NCBI RefSeq assembly: GCF_001270745.1
Contig: NZ_KQ434754.1
Location: 377,792 to 441,791, forward strand
Length of the DNA stretch: 64,000 nt
DNA from: Jiangella muralis
GTDB taxonomy: Bacteria; Actinomycetota; Actinomycetes; Jiangellales; Jiangellaceae
Direction of reading: 5' to 3'
Every line of letters begins with the position of its first letter. Position 1 is the stretch's first letter. Below the pieces are notes generated by a model. It had not been told where the DNA came from and searched no databases. It was given only the letters and a program-made list of their open reading frames with translations. The position numbers were made by a program, and so were the translations under genes. This document shows positions 44,077 to 53,885 of this stretch, piece after piece.

Positions 44077-46155
44077 ATGGAGCAAGATCGCGATGCGATG
44101 GACGGAGACGTCCAGGCTCTGGTCGCTGACCCTGGCGATCAGGACGCAATCAAGGCGGCCATCTTGCTCGGGAATGGCTCGCGATCGACGCTCGGGCACA
44201 TGCCCTTCGCTGCCTACTACGCGGCCGCCGCTGAGGGATGCCTGCTCCTGGCTTGGTCGGGCGCTCGAGTCGTTGGATACGCGCTATTCGGCCTCGCTCG
44301 GAGCCGCGTACGACTGAGCCATCTCTGTGTCGACAAGGCCTTCCGGGGACGCGGTATCGCACGACTGCTTATCGAGCACATCAGGACAGATCACGCGGAC
44401 CGGCTCGGCATACAGGCTCGGTGCAGGCACGATTACGACCTCGGCGATATGTGGATCAAGCTTGGCTTCACGCAGGTCAGCGAGGGTCCGGGACGAAGCA
44501 AAAAGGGTCTCCCTGTCGTCAACTGGTGGCTCGATCATGAGCATCCCAACCTTTTCACCAGTGAACCGACCACCACGCTCGTAAGCGCCGCGATCGATCT
44601 GAACATCCTCAGAGACTTCGCCGACTCCACACGGGCCGGGGCAGATGAGGCAGCTGCACTGCGCGCTGATCATCTCTCCGACCAGCTCGAGCTCGTACGC
44701 ACGGCGGCGCTCGATGCCGAGATCAACGAAATGCAAAGCTCGCTGCGCGGCGCCTGCACGAGCCAAGCTCACCAACTCCGCAGGGTCCACGACCCCAGCC
44801 ATGGCCGCCGCGCAGCAGAGATCGAGCACCAGCTAAGGCAGGACGCTCAACGCGCCGACGCGGGCTACCCTCGCAGCTCGCAGGACTCTCGCGACCTACA
44901 GCATGTAGCCCAAGCCGCAGCGGCCGGCCTCAACGTGCTCATCACACGTGATCAGCAGCTTGCGAGGCTTCATAGCGCATCTGCACAGCGATTCGGGCTC
45001 CGAATCCTGCGTCCAGTGGATGTCATCATCCACCTCGACGAACTGGTCCGAGCCGAGGCATACCGGCCGGCCATGGTTCTGAACACCTCGTATTCGGAGC
45101 GCCTCCTGGGTAGCGGGCAAGAGACCCAGGCGGAACCCCTGGCCGACGTGGCGAACGGCGAGCGGCCCCAGCAGTTCCTCAGAAGGCTACGAGGGCTAGG
45201 AGCGGCACGTCACGAGCGAGTGGGCCTCCACGATGGCGACGGTCGGATGGTCGCCATCTACGGACTGGTCGCCGGAAAGCACACGCTCGAGGCCCCGCTC
45301 CTCCGCGTACTCAACAACACAGTGAGCGACACCCTGGCCCGCCAACTTGTCTTCCGTCTGCGCGTGCGCGCCCAAAGCGCAGGATTGCCGATCCTTCGGA
45401 TCACCGATCCGCACGTCTCGCAGCACGCCAGGCTGGCGGCAATCGGCGATGGCTTCCGCGCCGCGGACAACGGCGACCTGTACACGTTCGTTCTCGCACG
45501 GGCCGGCCTTGCCGCCATCGTCGAACATGACGCCGTCGTCGCGGCGCGTCAAGCCGATCTGGCCGAGCCAGCTTCCTTACGATCAAGCATGCCCACCTTG
45601 GTTGCCGCAGCACTTGAGCGTGCGTGGTGGCCCGCCAAGATCCTTGACAGTGATCTCGCCAACTACCTGATCCCGATTCAACAGAGATTCTCCGCGGACC
45701 TACTCGGCACGCCGGACACGCTGGTGCCCCGCAACGATGCACTGGGACTGGCGATCGAACACGTGTACTATAATAGTTCGAGCGGACTTCGAATGACGCC
45801 CCCAGCGCGGCTGCTGTGGTACATGAGCGAAGGAGGCCGAGGCGTGGTTCATCGTGCCAGCGTTATCGCCTGCTCGCAGTTGGAAACCGTCGCGATCGGC
45901 GGCCCAGTGGAGCTACATAGCCGCTTCCAGCACCTGGGCGTGTGGCGGAAGGAGACCGTCGAAGCCGCCTCCAAGGACGGCAGGGTTCAGGCCCTCCGAT
46001 TCACACATACGGAGATCTTCGCTCGACCGATCAGCCGTCAACGATTCCTGGAGCTGAGCATCGCCCACGGATCGCTCGGCCAGCCACCACGAGGTCCGCG
46101 ACAGATCCCGACAGCCCTATTCGAGGCTCTCTACAACGAGGGCCGCAGCGTATGA
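44077..46155 (+). CDS. GNAT acetyltransferase-PIN nuclease fusion protein
   Basis: A 692-residue multidomain protein. The GNAT fold covers about residues 15-150, with acetyl-CoA loop FRGRGIARLL (89-98). Next is a PIN-like nuclease: acidic residues at D174 (AAIDLNIL), a central DAEI, D270/D273 (QDSRDLQ) and D292 (ITRD), the usual PIN arrangement. The remaining 390 residues include a second GNAT-like stretch (VFRLRVRAQSAGLPILRITD) and an unassigned end. Start ATG 44077 has a GGTGAGA site; ATG 44098 is possible. Its stop overlaps the ASCH gene (ATGA), so both work together. A toxin or RNA-modifying defence role is inferred. Confidence 0.75.
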   Translation: MEQDRDAMDGDVQALVADPGDQDAIKAAILLGNGSRSTLGHMPFAAYYAAAAEGCLLLAWSGARVVGYALFGLARSRVRLSHLCVDKAFRGRGIARLLIEHIRTDHADRLGIQARCRHDYDLGDMWIKLGFTQVSEGPGRSKKGLPVVNWWLDHEHPNLFTSEPTTTLVSAAIDLNILRDFADSTRAGADEAAALRADHLSDQLELVRTAALDAEINEMQSSLRGACTSQAHQLRRVHDPSHGRRAAEIEHQLRQDAQRADAGYPRSSQDSRDLQHVAQAAAAGLNVLITRDQQLARLHSASAQRFGLRILRPVDVIIHLDELVRAEAYRPAMVLNTSYSERLLGSGQETQAEPLADVANGERPQQFLRRLRGLGAARHERVGLHDGDGRMVAIYGLVAGKHTLEAPLLRVLNNTVSDTLARQLVFRLRVRAQSAGLPILRITDPHVSQHARLAAIGDGFRAADNGDLYTFVLARAGLAAIVEHDAVVAARQADLAEPASLRSSMPTLVAAALERAWWPAKILDSDLANYLIPIQQRFSADLLGTPDTLVPRNDALGLAIEHVYYNSSSGLRMTPPARLLWYMSEGGRGVVHRASVIACSQLETVAIGGPVELHSRFQHLGVWRKETVEAASKDGRVQALRFTHTEIFARPISRQRFLELSIAHGSLGQPPRGPRQIPTALFEALYNEGRSV

Positions 46156-46613
46156 GCCAGCCAACAGCGGTCCTACTCTCGCTTCGGCCGCGCTTCGCCA
46201 CTGCCATCCTCGACGGTTCCAAGACCGTTGAGGTACGCCGACGACCAACAAGGGCGCCGGCCGGCACGCTCCTCCTCCTCTACGCCAGCTCGCCCACCAT
46301 GGCCATCGTCGGTACGGCAGAGCTCGAGGCTGTCGAGGTGCATGATCCTGATGTGGCCTGGAAGGAACACGAATCGAGCCTTGGGCTTTCTCGCGATGAA
46401 TTCGATCAGTACCTTGAGGGATCGGGCATCGCCTGTCTGATTCACATCCGGGAGCCGAGGACTTTTGCGGCGCCCATTCCGCTAAGTCGCTTGCGCGCCG
46501 CAACAGATAGATTCAACCCCCCGCAGAGCCTCCGCTACATAACGAATCAAGACCCGCTTCTGCTTCTGAATGCCGTTTCAAATGCAGCTCGATCGCGGGT
46601 AGCCTCGTCCTAG
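46152..46613 (+). CDS. ASCH-domain protein (PUA-like)
   Basis: A 153-residue protein with the ASCH signature LLSLRPRFATAILDGSKT followed by EVRRR, which in this family lies along an RNA- or nucleoside-binding cleft; some members hydrolyse N4-acetylcytidine. It starts at ATG 46152 within the end of the GNAT-PIN gene and has no separate promoter. As partner of an acetyltransferase-nuclease it could bind the same RNA, or reverse or guard against acetylation. That idea is inference. Confidence 0.82.
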   Translation: MSQPTAVLLSLRPRFATAILDGSKTVEVRRRPTRAPAGTLLLLYASSPTMAIVGTAELEAVEVHDPDVAWKEHESSLGLSRDEFDQYLEGSGIACLIHIREPRTFAAPIPLSRLRAATDRFNPPQSLRYITNQDPLLLLNAVSNAARSRVASS

Positions 46614-47232
46614 AGGGGGCGGTCGAGTCAGCTACGGCGGCAAGCTGGTGCTGGACGCGTCGCTTGCAAGTCGTAGGTCGTTCCTCTATCGGCGCATCGC
46701 TTGCATCGACACTTCCTTGGCGGCGCCGATGAGGGATCCAGGAGTTGAGAAATGCGAGCCCTCGCCTGGCGCCGGCTTCGGGCGCCTAAGGCTTGACCAT
46801 TTGGTCCAATCCCATCGACGGTCCCTCGCCGAAGTGACCGCCACTCGTCCTCTTGGTCGGGGTCCAGCTGCCCCCTCACATCCGGCTGTGTCGGCGTACG
46901 CCGTCTGGTTCAGACGGTCGGATCAGCAGGTCAGGGAAGTCGGCCGTATCGTTCACCGGCGGCCCCTGTGCAGCGGTCGAGCTGATTACGAGCATGGCCG
47001 TTAGCCGGATCTGGATCGGGCGCCCCCTACCTGCAGTAGCTGATGTCCACGGTTGCGCACAAATTGGTCCCGCCGGCCAGCTGTAGGCGGTCCGTACGCC
47101 GGATACCAGCGGCACGATGTGAACAGCCTGATCAGAGGCCGAGACCGTCCCGACCGACACGCGTGCCCGCCTCCTCCGGACCCAGCTTGCGTCATCATGA
47201 GAGACTCATCTCCACGCGTCAGGGTTGGGGAC
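46614..47232. other. Gap before the methyltransferase, no convincing gene
   Basis: About 620 bp with only weak short frames on both strands (for example minus 46876-47160 and plus 46853-47086). None has a ribosome site or recognised family. It should contain the promoter of the methyltransferase gene and perhaps the remains of an older cargo gene. Confidence 0.4.
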
Positions 47233-50200
47233 ATGGGTGTACTTCAGGATTATCTAAGCGCCATGGCAAGAATCCGCGAGACTGGCGAGGCCGTTGAGGA
47301 GACCTCCTACTACGGCCAGTTGGAGAGGCTGCTCAACGAAGTTGGTGGCCATCTGTCTCCGAAGGTCCTGTGCGTACTGACGACGCGGAATCGTGGCGCA
47401 GGGGTGCCTGACGGTGGCTTCTTCCTTCGCAGTCACGCCGTTGCGTCCGCGGGCGAGCGAGCGATGGCTACCCGAGTGCCCGAACGCGGAGTCTTGGAGG
47501 TCAAGGGTCCTGGCCGAGACGTTCGGCGCATCGCCCGCTCACAGCAGGTCCGCAAGTATCTCGGCCGCTACGGCAAGGTGCTGGTGTCGACCTACCGTGA
47601 GTTCCTTCTCGTGAGCCTCGGTAAGGACGGAGAGCCCATCGAAGGAGAACTGTTCTCGATCGCAAAGAATGAGCAGAGCTTCTGGGAACTGACCAATGAT
47701 ACTGAGAATGTCGATGGAAACCTTGAAACCCAGTTTTTCGAATTCCTAGCACGTGCCTTGCTCGGTGATGCACCCTTGTGGCAGCCCGCCGACCTAGCGT
47801 GGTTCCTTGCAGCTTACGCGCGTGAAGGCCGGCGGCGTCTAGACCTGGCGGACGAGCAACACCTTGAGGCACTGGGAACGTTGCGTTCTGCACTAGAGGA
47901 TGGACTTGGCTTAAAGTTCGAAGGAAGCGAGGGTGAGAAGTTCTTCCGCTCAGCCCTCGTACAGACGTTGTTCTATGGCGTATTCGCAGCCTGGGTCGTC
48001 TGGAGCGAGTCGCAGCCCGTGGGTAGCAAACAGCGCTTCAGTTGGCGCGCCGCACAATGGACCCTCAATGTCCCAATGGTAAGAGTGCTGTTTCAACAAT
48101 TGACGACAAAGGCGACATTGCCGGTCGGTCTCAATGAGGTGCTCGACTGGACCGAAGACGCCCTGCTTCGTGTAGATCGCCGGCTCTTCTTCGACCGCTT
48201 CGAGTCGGCGAATGCGGTTCAGTATTTCTACGAGCCGTTCCTCCAAGCGTACGACCCAGAGATGCGGCGTCAATTGGGAGTTTGGTACACGCCTCCTGAA
48301 GTCGTTCGCCACATGGTGGCGAGCGTTCACCGTGCGCTTAAAGATGATCTAGGGCTCGAGTTGGGGCTAGCGGATGAGAACGTCCACGTACTCGATCCCT
48401 GCACTGGAACCGGTTCATTCTTGGTCGAAACCATCGGGACCATTGCTCGCGTATTGGAGGAACGGCATGGCGACGCGTTAGTAGCGCAGGATACGAAGGC
48501 GGCCGCCTTGACCCGGATACACGGGTTCGAATTGCTTCCTGCGCCGTTCGTAATAGCTCACCTTAACGTGGGCTTGGCGCTAGATCGCCTGGGGGCTCCT
48601 CTCGTAGAGGCTGCAGGGGAGCGCGCAAGCGTCTACTTGACAAATGCGCTCACAGGTTGGGTAGAAAGCGATGAGCACCCACGACTGCCTTACCCTGAGT
48701 TCGAAGACGAGCGCGACGCCGCAGAAGCAGTTAAGCGCGAAAATCCCATCCTCGTCGTCCTAGGCAACCCACCCTACAACGGATTCGCAGGCGTGAGTGG
48801 CCGCGAGGAAGGGGGTCTAGTAGCGCCATACAAGCAGGGTCTCGCGGATAGATGGGATATCACAAAGAACAAACTCGACGACCTATACGTGCGGTTCTTT
48901 CGGGTAGCTGAGCGGCGTATTACTGAAGAGACCGGGCGAGGCATAGTTTGCTATATCACCAATTTCTCATGGCTCGCTGACCCATCGGCTGTTGTCATGC
49001 GGCGCCAACTAGTCAGTGAATTCGACCGGGTCTATATTGAGAACCTCAATGGCGACAGTCGCGAGACCGGCAAGAAGACGCCGGATGGATTGCCGGACCC
49101 AAGCATCTTCTCGACCAGGCTCAATCCGGCTGGCATCCAGGTCGGCACTGCGATCAGTTTGCTTGTTCGATCCAAAGCGGCTAACGCTCCCGGTTTCAAA
49201 GTGCGTTACAGAGATTTCTGGGGCGCGGGGAAACGCGCTGAACTTGATTCATGTAATGTAGGCGCTGATGCACCTGAATTTCAGGATCTGAATCCCACGC
49301 CCGAGAACTGGTATCGCTTGCGGCCCTGGTCACCCAGGAGGGGGTACGATCGTTGGCCGCGCGTCGTTGATCTCACGTCAGATGATCCTTCGCTCGGGCT
49401 GAATGAGAACCGCGGGGAAGCGCTAATATCGCATGACCGAGTCACGCTTGCGGCAAGGATGAGACATTACTTGGACGAAGGCGTCGAGTTCAATGTTCTT
49501 AGGGACGAGGGCGACCGACTGACCTACAGTTGGGCCCGTTTCGGCCCGGAAGCGACGCGTAAGCGGCTCCTCAGGGACAGCCCCTTCAATGAAAGGAAGA
49601 TCGTCCGATTTCAAGTCAAGCCTTTTGATCTTAGGTGGGCATACATTGATCCGACTAGGAAACTGTGGAATGAGCCGCGACCACAATACATTAGGTCAGC
49701 TGAGCTAGGAAGCAATTCCCTCGTCGTGCGCCGTCGCGCACCTCGATCACTCGACGGAGCCGCCTTCTTGCACTCAAATGCGCTCATCGATCAGCATGCG
49801 ATGCATAAGGACGCGTATGTCATCCCCTTTTGGCTTCCAACTGGTTCGGATTCGGCCGCTGGTAGTGGGATGCTGTTTGAGTTGGAGACCGAGAATGAAA
49901 GTGGTCTCGCGTGGCGCCCAAACTTGTCTGCAACTGCGCGGGCATACCTCACCGATATCGGTCTCAGCGACATGGAGACGTCACAGGAAACTGCGAGTTT
50001 GATTTGGCTGCATGCTCTCGCCGTCGGGTACTCGCCTCTCTATCTCGAGGAGAATGGCGATGCGATCCGGGACGACTGGCCCCGGCTTCCCCTCCCCGCC
50101 AAGCTGGCCGATCTCCTGGCGTCCGCACGCCTTGGCCAACGGATCGCTGATCTGCTGAGCATGGATGCCGACGGACGGGTCTGGGATAGGGAAGGTATAG

Positions 50201-50730
50201 CTCGCCGACGCAGCTTGGCTCGGATCGGCCGCAGGGACGACCGACCCTTGGCCACAGACGATGGTGACCTTGCCGTCACCGCTGGTTGGGCCGTCACGCA
50301 GAAGCGCGAACAGCAGAGTGGCGCAGTGTCACGGATCGTCATGCCGGGCAGTGGAAGGGTTGAGATTCGCGGCCGAACGGAGGTCGAAGCAGCTGCGTTG
50401 CGCGACGAGGAGTTGGGACTTCTGGGAGCCGAGGTGGTTGACGTTTACCTCAACGATGCGGTGTGCTGGCGCGGCGTTCCCGAGGCGGCCTGGGACTTCA
50501 AGATTGGCGGCTACCAAGTGCTGCGAAAGTGGCTGTCTTACCGTGACAAGGGCGTACTAGGTCGTGACCTGACAGTGGCTGAGGCGAGGGAGTTCGCAGA
50601 GATTTGCGGTCGGCTGACGGAGCTCGTCTTGCTGGGTCCTGAACTGGATGCCAACTATCGCGCAGCGACGAACTTGTCTGATCAAGAGCAAGACACGGCG
50701 TTGTTCCATGATGTAGAGGGCGATGCTTAA
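47233..50730 (+). CDS. Type ISP-like DNA adenine methyltransferase with N-terminal nuclease motif
   Basis: A 1165-residue restriction-modification protein. The N-terminal part holds a PD-(D/E)xK-like motif (D60 in GVPDGGFF, E89-V-K91 in GVLEVKG). The methyltransferase core has motif I LDPCTGTGSF (about 387) and the amino-methyltransferase motif NPPY (512). The C-terminal half resembles the type ISP target-recognition domain (WAYIDPTRKLWNEPRP, DKGVLGRDLTVAEA). The SF2 helicase domain of classical type ISP enzymes is absent. ATG 47233 is chosen because homology begins there. Lower GC suggests recent acquisition. Confidence 0.82.
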   Translation: MGVLQDYLSAMARIRETGEAVEETSYYGQLERLLNEVGGHLSPKVLCVLTTRNRGAGVPDGGFFLRSHAVASAGERAMATRVPERGVLEVKGPGRDVRRIARSQQVRKYLGRYGKVLVSTYREFLLVSLGKDGEPIEGELFSIAKNEQSFWELTNDTENVDGNLETQFFEFLARALLGDAPLWQPADLAWFLAAYAREGRRRLDLADEQHLEALGTLRSALEDGLGLKFEGSEGEKFFRSALVQTLFYGVFAAWVVWSESQPVGSKQRFSWRAAQWTLNVPMVRVLFQQLTTKATLPVGLNEVLDWTEDALLRVDRRLFFDRFESANAVQYFYEPFLQAYDPEMRRQLGVWYTPPEVVRHMVASVHRALKDDLGLELGLADENVHVLDPCTGTGSFLVETIGTIARVLEERHGDALVAQDTKAAALTRIHGFELLPAPFVIAHLNVGLALDRLGAPLVEAAGERASVYLTNALTGWVESDEHPRLPYPEFEDERDAAEAVKRENPILVVLGNPPYNGFAGVSGREEGGLVAPYKQGLADRWDITKNKLDDLYVRFFRVAERRITEETGRGIVCYITNFSWLADPSAVVMRRQLVSEFDRVYIENLNGDSRETGKKTPDGLPDPSIFSTRLNPAGIQVGTAISLLVRSKAANAPGFKVRYRDFWGAGKRAELDSCNVGADAPEFQDLNPTPENWYRLRPWSPRRGYDRWPRVVDLTSDDPSLGLNENRGEALISHDRVTLAARMRHYLDEGVEFNVLRDEGDRLTYSWARFGPEATRKRLLRDSPFNERKIVRFQVKPFDLRWAYIDPTRKLWNEPRPQYIRSAELGSNSLVVRRRAPRSLDGAAFLHSNALIDQHAMHKDAYVIPFWLPTGSDSAAGSGMLFELETENESGLAWRPNLSATARAYLTDIGLSDMETSQETASLIWLHALAVGYSPLYLEENGDAIRDDWPRLPLPAKLADLLASARLGQRIADLLSMDADGRVWDREGIARRRSLARIGRRDDRPLATDDGDLAVTAGWAVTQKREQQSGAVSRIVMPGSGRVEIRGRTEVEAAALRDEELGLLGAEVVDVYLNDAVCWRGVPEAAWDFKIGGYQVLRKWLSYRDKGVLGRDLTVAEAREFAEICGRLTELVLLGPELDANYRAATNLSDQEQDTALFHDVEGDA

Positions 50731-50938
50731 GGAAGGACGTCGGCGCGGCGCGCCGGCTGCTGCGCTGCCCGTCGCGGTAGGCCCCACCAGTGGTTACGCG
50801 ACCCGCTCTCGTGAGGTCGAGGACCAACAGGGCGCGGAACCCCGCGCTGCCGAGAGCGACTACGCTGACATCGACAGCGATGCCGACTTCCTATGGGCCG
50901 CTCAGGACGTACATGAGTCCGATCTCCGGGGCCGCTGA
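50723..50938 (+). CDS. Hypothetical small protein overlapping the methyltransferase end
   Basis: A 71-residue frame starting at ATG 50723, eight bases inside the end of the methyltransferase gene, with acidic C-terminal half (ESDYADIDSDADFLWAAQDV). The overlap and GATGTAGAGGG upstream make translation possible. No family is recognised. It could be a small accessory of the methyltransferase or a chance frame. Confidence 0.35.
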   Translation: MLKEGRRRGAPAAALPVAVGPTSGYATRSREVEDQQGAEPRAAESDYADIDSDADFLWAAQDVHESDLRGR

Positions 50939-51223
50939 CAATTGCGTTCCGGCCGGGGCGCCGTGGTCAACGCCTGAGTTCTGTGCCCAGAGGGCACGAG
51001 CCAACAGCGTCCGGTGCCAACGATGAAGCGGTGACTTGCCCCGCACTGCTCGACGCCGTCGCCGCACTCGACTGGTTCCGGGGGAGCTAGAGTCGCGACT
51101 CAGCGTCGGCGGCGGGAGGAGCCAAGACCCACCGGCCCTTTGAACAGGCTGTCGAGAGCTTCGGCTGAGGCGGATTGACTGGCCGGGCCGCCGCCGTCCA
51201 CGGGCCCCCGACCAGGTGTCCGG

Positions 51224-53278
51224 CTAGGCCTCGTCCTGGGCACCTTGGCCGGTTGAACCGTCGAGGCGCGCGATCCACTTCGCCGGGATGAGACCCACTG
51301 GGCCGTCACTCTGGTCTCGCCAGTTCTTTACGATCGACGATTGGAACCACGTCTCCTCGAAGTCTGCGTGGTCGACCGTGATGACCTGGAAATTGCCGTC
51401 GTTTTCGGCGACGAAGTCGTACATCTTCCTGAACAGCTTCCGGACCGCGAGGTCGTCCGCGTCCGTGGCCGTTTCTGCCTGACGGTCCATTTCTGAGGGG
51501 TAGTGACCCTGCGATGGCTGATCGAGGACAAGGAACCGGGGCACCGGGCGGTCGTGCCGGATGAACGACTGATGCAGCGCGAGGTGGCTGGTGACGTGGT
51601 AGCCGATCCAGTTCTCGGCACTGCCGATCCGATGGAGCGGCACGGGATCATCGTCGACCTCTGCCACGACGGTCAGCTCTGCGAGGTCGATGCGGACGTT
51701 CTTATCGCTGTGCTCGAGCCCGAGCTCTTGGGCGTACTTGGTCAGGTCGCGCCCGACGCCGTTGAGCCTGGTGGTGAGGCGTTCACGCGCGGAGTCATCG
51801 GAGAGCTGCCGCTGCAGTTCCTCGATGGTGCCCTCGGCCACCGTGATGCGTTCACGGATGAGGGCTGCGTGGCCTTCGTCGGCTTCCGGTGCTCGGGCGA
51901 TGATGGCGTCTATGCGTCCTCGGGTGAAGTCCTGGCGGCGATTGGCGTCGCGGCCGACGGCTGATGTGGCTGCGAAGGTGGAGTCCACTGCTAAGCGCCC
52001 CCGTCGCACTCGTCCCTGCACTTCTGCGATGCGGCGGTTGATGTCGTCGAGAGCCTCGCTCTTCGCGGGTGATGCTCCGCGGATGTTCGCCAGTTGGGAC
52101 TTGAGCTTCTCGAGAGTTGTCCGCATCTGCCCACTGGTCGGATCCTCGGACTCTTGGCCGCAGACGGGACAGCGGCCGGCCACGACTGGCTTGGCGGGCT
52201 CTTCGGTGTCCTCAGCGCCTTCGTTGTGTTCGGGGCCTGGGGACGGCCCTTCGGAAGCGAGCGGAAGCAGGTCGAGGCTCGTCAACCGGCCAACCTGGAT
52301 GTTGAGTGCGTCTTCGTAGTCCGAGCTTCCTTCGGCTTCGTCGAGGAGTAGCAGGCGTTGCTGGAGCAGCTGGTAGAGGTCGTCTTCAGCGAGCTCAAGC
52401 TCGTTCCGTGCGCGTCGTTCTGCGTCCTGGCTCTGCGCAGGTGCGGTGTCCGGGGGGACGAGTGAAGCGTCGCGGCTGGCGCGGTGGAGGAGCGTGACGA
52501 GCTCAGCGCGAGACCGGCCCGGGGTTTCGGGGTCGAGAGGTTCTGCGAGGCCCGCTTCGATTGCTTCGGTGTGGAGGGCGAGCAGTTCCGAGTCGATGGT
52601 CGCCACGGCGTCGATCGCGTCTCTCAGGTCTCGTTCGAGCTTCTGGAGGCGCCGCTGTTCGTGTCGGAGCAGCGCCTTCTGTAGAGCCTGGTCAGGCGGG
52701 ACTGCACCGAGGAAGTACGGGATGGTGTCGCGCAGTGCGTCGTCTACTCCGCGTTCGCCGGAGCGGTGGAAGATGCGGGTGGATGAGGAGATCTCATCCT
52801 GGTTCTGGATACAGAGAAACGCGGCGTGCCCGAGGTGGGTCCGGAGCGGGTCTCGCAAGGAGCCGGGTGGCGGGTCGATCTGGCTCTCGTCGATGCCGAT
52901 GCGTTGGCCCAGAACGAGGCGCATCGTCTTGGTGTTCATGTTCGGCTCTAGCGGCGGCGTCGGCGGCTGGAGGGCCGCGTCACCAATAATGAGCAGGGCT
53001 TGTTCGTTCTTCTTCTGGCCCTGCGGTAGCGGCCGGCCGACGTACGCCCGGCCGCCGTCGTTGAGTTGCCAGAGTGCGCCAACCCAGCTCAGTGCCTTCT
53101 CAACGTTGCCTGCCGAGGTCGGGATGTCTGAACGGCCAAGGCAGTAGTCGATTATCTTCACCAGGACGGACTTGCCGGTCCTGGAGACGCCGGTGACGAT
53201 GTTGAGGCGCCCCGGGTTGAATTCGATCGTTTCGAGTTCACCCAGGGTGGAGTACAGGCACACGGACACGAGTTGCAC
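51224..53278 (-). CDS. ABC-3C system ATPase (DUF3732, Rad50-like)
   Basis: A 684-residue ABC ATPase of the DUF3732 group. Walker A is GVSRTGKS (30-37); long coiled coils flank a zinc-hook-like CPVC (C370, C373); the conserved DQPSQGHYP end block (D586) is the DUF3732 form of the Walker B/ABC region. Rad50-like proteins bridge or sense DNA. It is the third gene of a minus-strand operon with the middle component and nuclease-like gene, the ABC-three-component layout described for prokaryotic conflict systems. It probably triggers the partner nuclease. Confidence 0.88.
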   Translation of the reverse strand: MQLVSVCLYSTLGELETIEFNPGRLNIVTGVSRTGKSVLVKIIDYCLGRSDIPTSAGNVEKALSWVGALWQLNDGGRAYVGRPLPQGQKKNEQALLIIGDAALQPPTPPLEPNMNTKTMRLVLGQRIGIDESQIDPPPGSLRDPLRTHLGHAAFLCIQNQDEISSSTRIFHRSGERGVDDALRDTIPYFLGAVPPDQALQKALLRHEQRRLQKLERDLRDAIDAVATIDSELLALHTEAIEAGLAEPLDPETPGRSRAELVTLLHRASRDASLVPPDTAPAQSQDAERRARNELELAEDDLYQLLQQRLLLLDEAEGSSDYEDALNIQVGRLTSLDLLPLASEGPSPGPEHNEGAEDTEEPAKPVVAGRCPVCGQESEDPTSGQMRTTLEKLKSQLANIRGASPAKSEALDDINRRIAEVQGRVRRGRLAVDSTFAATSAVGRDANRRQDFTRGRIDAIIARAPEADEGHAALIRERITVAEGTIEELQRQLSDDSARERLTTRLNGVGRDLTKYAQELGLEHSDKNVRIDLAELTVVAEVDDDPVPLHRIGSAENWIGYHVTSHLALHQSFIRHDRPVPRFLVLDQPSQGHYPSEMDRQAETATDADDLAVRKLFRKMYDFVAENDGNFQVITVDHADFEETWFQSSIVKNWRDQSDGPVGLIPAKWIARLDGSTGQGAQDEA

Positions 53279-53357
53279 GCCGCTAGATTGCCATCTTTTC
53301 GGTTGCGGTGCGATGAATGCGGAGATGGACTCATCGCCGCTGCTGGAGACGGTCAGT

Positions 53358-53885
53358 TCACGGTTGCACTCCGAGGGCGCTGTAGATCGACGCCGCGTTT
53401 CCTGCGCGGCCGAAAACGCGGCCGATCATCCCGGACGCCCTGTAGACGACCGGAAGGTCACCGGCGGCCTTGCGGGGCTGGATCTGCGGCTCGGCGAGAC
53501 TGCGCAACCCATCGCCGTCGACGAGTTCGACGGTTCCTTCCCGGAGCCCGAACCTGAGCCCTTCCCGCACGTACGGCGCCATCTGATTCGCTCGTGCCGG
53601 GAAGCCGGCAATCAGCACCGCGTTGTCGCCGGCCCACTTCGTCAGGCTGGTCGCCTTGGTCCTCGGGAGAGCTTCGCGAGTCGGGCGGTGGAGAACGAGT
53701 GGAGTCACGAGATGGGCGAGCGGCCAAGGCATCGGGAAGCCCGCAGTCTCCTCGTATTGGTTCGCTGCCGTTGCGATCGTGACCGCAACGAGGGCCGGGT
53801 TGAACATCGCAGCAGGAACGGGCGACCGCTGGTCCCACCCGGGGAGCTGGGAATGGATCGTGACGGGGCTGGCGTCTGCTGTCAT
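53358..53885 (-). CDS. ABC-3C system middle component
   Basis: A 175-residue alpha-helical protein (FNPALVAVTIATAANQYEE; PWPLAHLVTPLVLHRPTRE) similar to the middle-component family of three-component ABC conflict systems, which is thought to bridge ATPase and effector. It starts at 53885, overlapping the nuclease gene stop (ATGA). The ATPase starts about 80 bp downstream. A toxic activity is not expected. Confidence 0.78.
   Translation of the reverse strand: MTADASPVTIHSQLPGWDQRSPVPAAMFNPALVAVTIATAANQYEETAGFPMPWPLAHLVTPLVLHRPTREALPRTKATSLTKWAGDNAVLIAGFPARANQMAPYVREGLRFGLREGTVELVDGDGLRSLAEPQIQPRKAAGDLPVVYRASGMIGRVFGRAGNAASIYSALGVQP

Noticed and set aside
46876-47160. 94-residue minus-strand frame before the methyltransferase
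   Set aside because: No SD, no family similarity, and overlapping frames of equal quality on the other strand.
51090-51101. Perfect palindrome GAGTCGCGACTC
   Set aside because: Single short GC-rich palindrome without a nearby gene start or second copy.
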